Source of the DNA: Bacteroidales bacterium
GTDB lineage: Bacteria; Bacteroidota; Bacteroidia; Bacteroidales; UBA3824
DNA: 64,000 bases
Assembly (NCBI GenBank): GCA_016293845.1
Contig: JAEDDH010000001.1
Location: 323,441-387,440 of the forward strand
Direction: 5' to 3'
The position numbers and the translations under genes are program-made. Shown in pieces: positions 63,086 to 64,000 of this stretch (position 1 is its first letter; each line of letters opens with the position of its first letter). The notes beneath the pieces are model-generated. The model was not told where the DNA came from. It saw nothing but the letters and a program-made list of their open reading frames with translations, and did not search any database.

Positions 63086-63658
63086 ATGAAAACATTAGTA
63101 AAAATCGCAGTGGCAATTCTGATAGGATACGCCGCAGTAAACGCACAGAGTTGCTCTTCGTCATCGAAGACCACCTCCACAAAAACCACAACCACCACAA
63201 AATCAACCACATCTAACAAATCTGCCGAATACAAAAAATATGGCGACAAACTCCATACTCAATTTAAAGGCACTGAGGATTTGGCACTCTTAAAAGAGGT
63301 TTCGGAGTGGATTGGCACACCTTATAAATATGCCTCCAACCAAAAAGGAGTAGGCACCGATTGCAGCGGATTTGTTACGCAGGTTTACAAGACTGTCTAC
63401 GGCATTCAGCTCAACCGCTCGTCGTACGACATTATCAAAAACGTTGACGTAGTAAGCCGCAATAATATCAAATGCGGTGATATTCTGTTCTTTGCCGACG
63501 ATAAAGGCAAGATTTACCACGTGGGTATCTACCTCGGACAAGACAATTTTGCACACGCCGCCACATCGAAAAACATCGGTGTAAAGGTAGACAACCTCAA
63601 TTCTACCTACTACAAAGAGCATTTTTACAAAGCTGGACACGTTAAAGGTATGAAATAA
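63086..63658 (+). CDS. NlpC/P60 (C40) cell-wall peptidase
   Basis: 190 residues. Signal peptide (MKTLVKIAVAILIGYAAVNA; a Cys at residue 23 makes lipidation possible), a Ser/Thr/Lys linker of about 25 residues, then an NlpC/P60 domain with catalytic C93 (GTDCSGFVTQVYK), H145 (YHVGIYLG) and H157. Such enzymes cut D-Glu-meso-Dap bonds in peptidoglycan stem peptides. Last gene of the 60.4-63.7 kb unit. Confidence 0.93.
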   Translation: MKTLVKIAVAILIGYAAVNAQSCSSSSKTTSTKTTTTTKSTTSNKSAEYKKYGDKLHTQFKGTEDLALLKEVSEWIGTPYKYASNQKGVGTDCSGFVTQVYKTVYGIQLNRSSYDIIKNVDVVSRNNIKCGDILFFADDKGKIYHVGIYLGQDNFAHAATSKNIGVKVDNLNSTYYKEHFYKAGHVKGMK

Positions 63659-63754
63659 CACCTCTATCCTACCCTATAAACACACTAACAATCAACGCTC
63701 AAAAGCTAATTAGAAAAAAAAAATACAAAAAATCAAAAAAAATAGTGCAAAAAA

Positions 63755-63785
63755 TTTGTACGTTCGGCAAATAGCACTACCTTTG
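63755..63785 (+). promoter_or_regulatory. Promoter of the tRNA-Asp genes
   Basis: TTTG (63755-63758), spacer 19, TACCTTTG (63778-63785), followed by CACCGCAAAAC, the same downstream element as at tRNA-Pro. Confidence 0.75.
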
Positions 63786-63825
63786 CACCGCAAAACAAAG
63801 GAAATTTGGTTTGCAAAGGTTATTA

Positions 63826-63902
63826 GGTTCGGTAGTTCAGTTGGTTAGAATACATGCCTGTCACGCATGGGGTCGCGAGTTCGAGTCTCGTCCGGACCGC
63901 CA
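63826..63902 (+). tRNA. tRNA-Asp (anticodon GTC), copy 1
   Basis: Acceptor GGTTCGG with CCGGACC (one G-T pair), anticodon stem CATGC/GCATG with loop CTGTCAC (GTC), T arm GCGAG-TTCGAGT-CTCGT, encoded GCCA end. Confidence 0.96.
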
Positions 63903-63946
63903 ACAAAAAAGAGAAGAAAGGTTTAGATATTTGACATTATTATTTT

Positions 63947-64000
63947 GGTTCGGTAGTTCAGTTGGTTAGAATACATGCCTGTCACGCATGGGGTCGCGAG
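63947..64000 (+). tRNA. tRNA-Asp (anticodon GTC), copy 2, cut by the window edge
   Basis: The 54 bases present are identical to copy 1, after a 44-base spacer. Part of a tandem tRNA array running out of the window. Confidence 0.93.

Overview
This window comes from a chromosome of the phylum Bacteroidota, most likely order Bacteroidales. Four things support this. (1) Housekeeping promoters carry the Bacteroidota -7 element TAnnTTTG instead of a sigma70 -10 box. (2) There is a PorU/PorV pair of the type IX secretion system. (3) Lineage-typical families are present: SiaC/DUF1987, DUF349, DUF5063 and a DUF6913-like protein. (4) A one-piece tmRNA encodes a tag ending in YALAA. Amino-acid fermentation (indolepyruvate:ferredoxin oxidoreductase), B12-dependent methionine synthase and the carboxyspermidine route to polyamines suggest an anaerobic or gut-type organism. 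I cannot name the species.

Layout. 1-9.3 kb: end of a caspase-like peptidase, yggS, cdd, sucD, a TerB-ABC transporter fusion, iorAB and an SDR. 9.4-13.8 kb: a SiaC-like phosphoprotein, a DUF349 coiled-coil protein and YidC. 13.8-22.5 kb: polyamine genes nspC and carboxynorspermidine dehydrogenase, a second SiaC-like gene with a membrane partner, small envelope proteins, dapA, a GH13 glycosidase and an XRE regulator. 22.6-29.3 kb: mfd, a four-gene module (amidase plus three small membrane proteins) that resembles a phage lysis cassette, and a lipoprotein. 29.5-31.1 kb: tRNA-Pro followed by a corridor of gene remnants. 31.2-41.5 kb: metH, zinc-ribbon proteins, a large TPR/PAS/SpoIIE phosphatase, a broken acetyltransferase, a NERD protein and a ParE-type toxin-antitoxin pair. 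41.5-47.3 kb: a VWA membrane protein, an SH3/N-acetylmuramidase, fabG, yicC and pyrE. 47.6-52.5 kb: a lone antitoxin-like gene, then an operon of thioesterase, clpS, clpA, aat and cysK. 52.5-60.3 kb: tRNA-Tyr, a HAD phosphatase, tmRNA, porV, porU and cca. 60.4-64 kb: four envelope-type genes and two tandem tRNA-Asp genes.

How the genes work together. clpS, clpA and aat are the tagging, adaptor and unfoldase steps of the bacterial N-degron pathway in one transcription unit. PorU and PorV act at the outer membrane to cleave and attach type IX cargo. Two SiaC-like proteins and a SpoIIE phosphatase could form a serine/threonine partner switch. The cell-wall enzymes without signal peptides (amidase at 27.5 kb, muramidase at 43.6 kb) look like endolysins rather than ordinary secreted hydrolases. 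No CRISPR array, intact insertion sequence or prophage structural gene was seen. The best candidates for something undescribed are the lysis-like module at 26.1-28.4 kb and the muramidase/VWA pair at 41.5-44.9 kb; both functional readings are inference.
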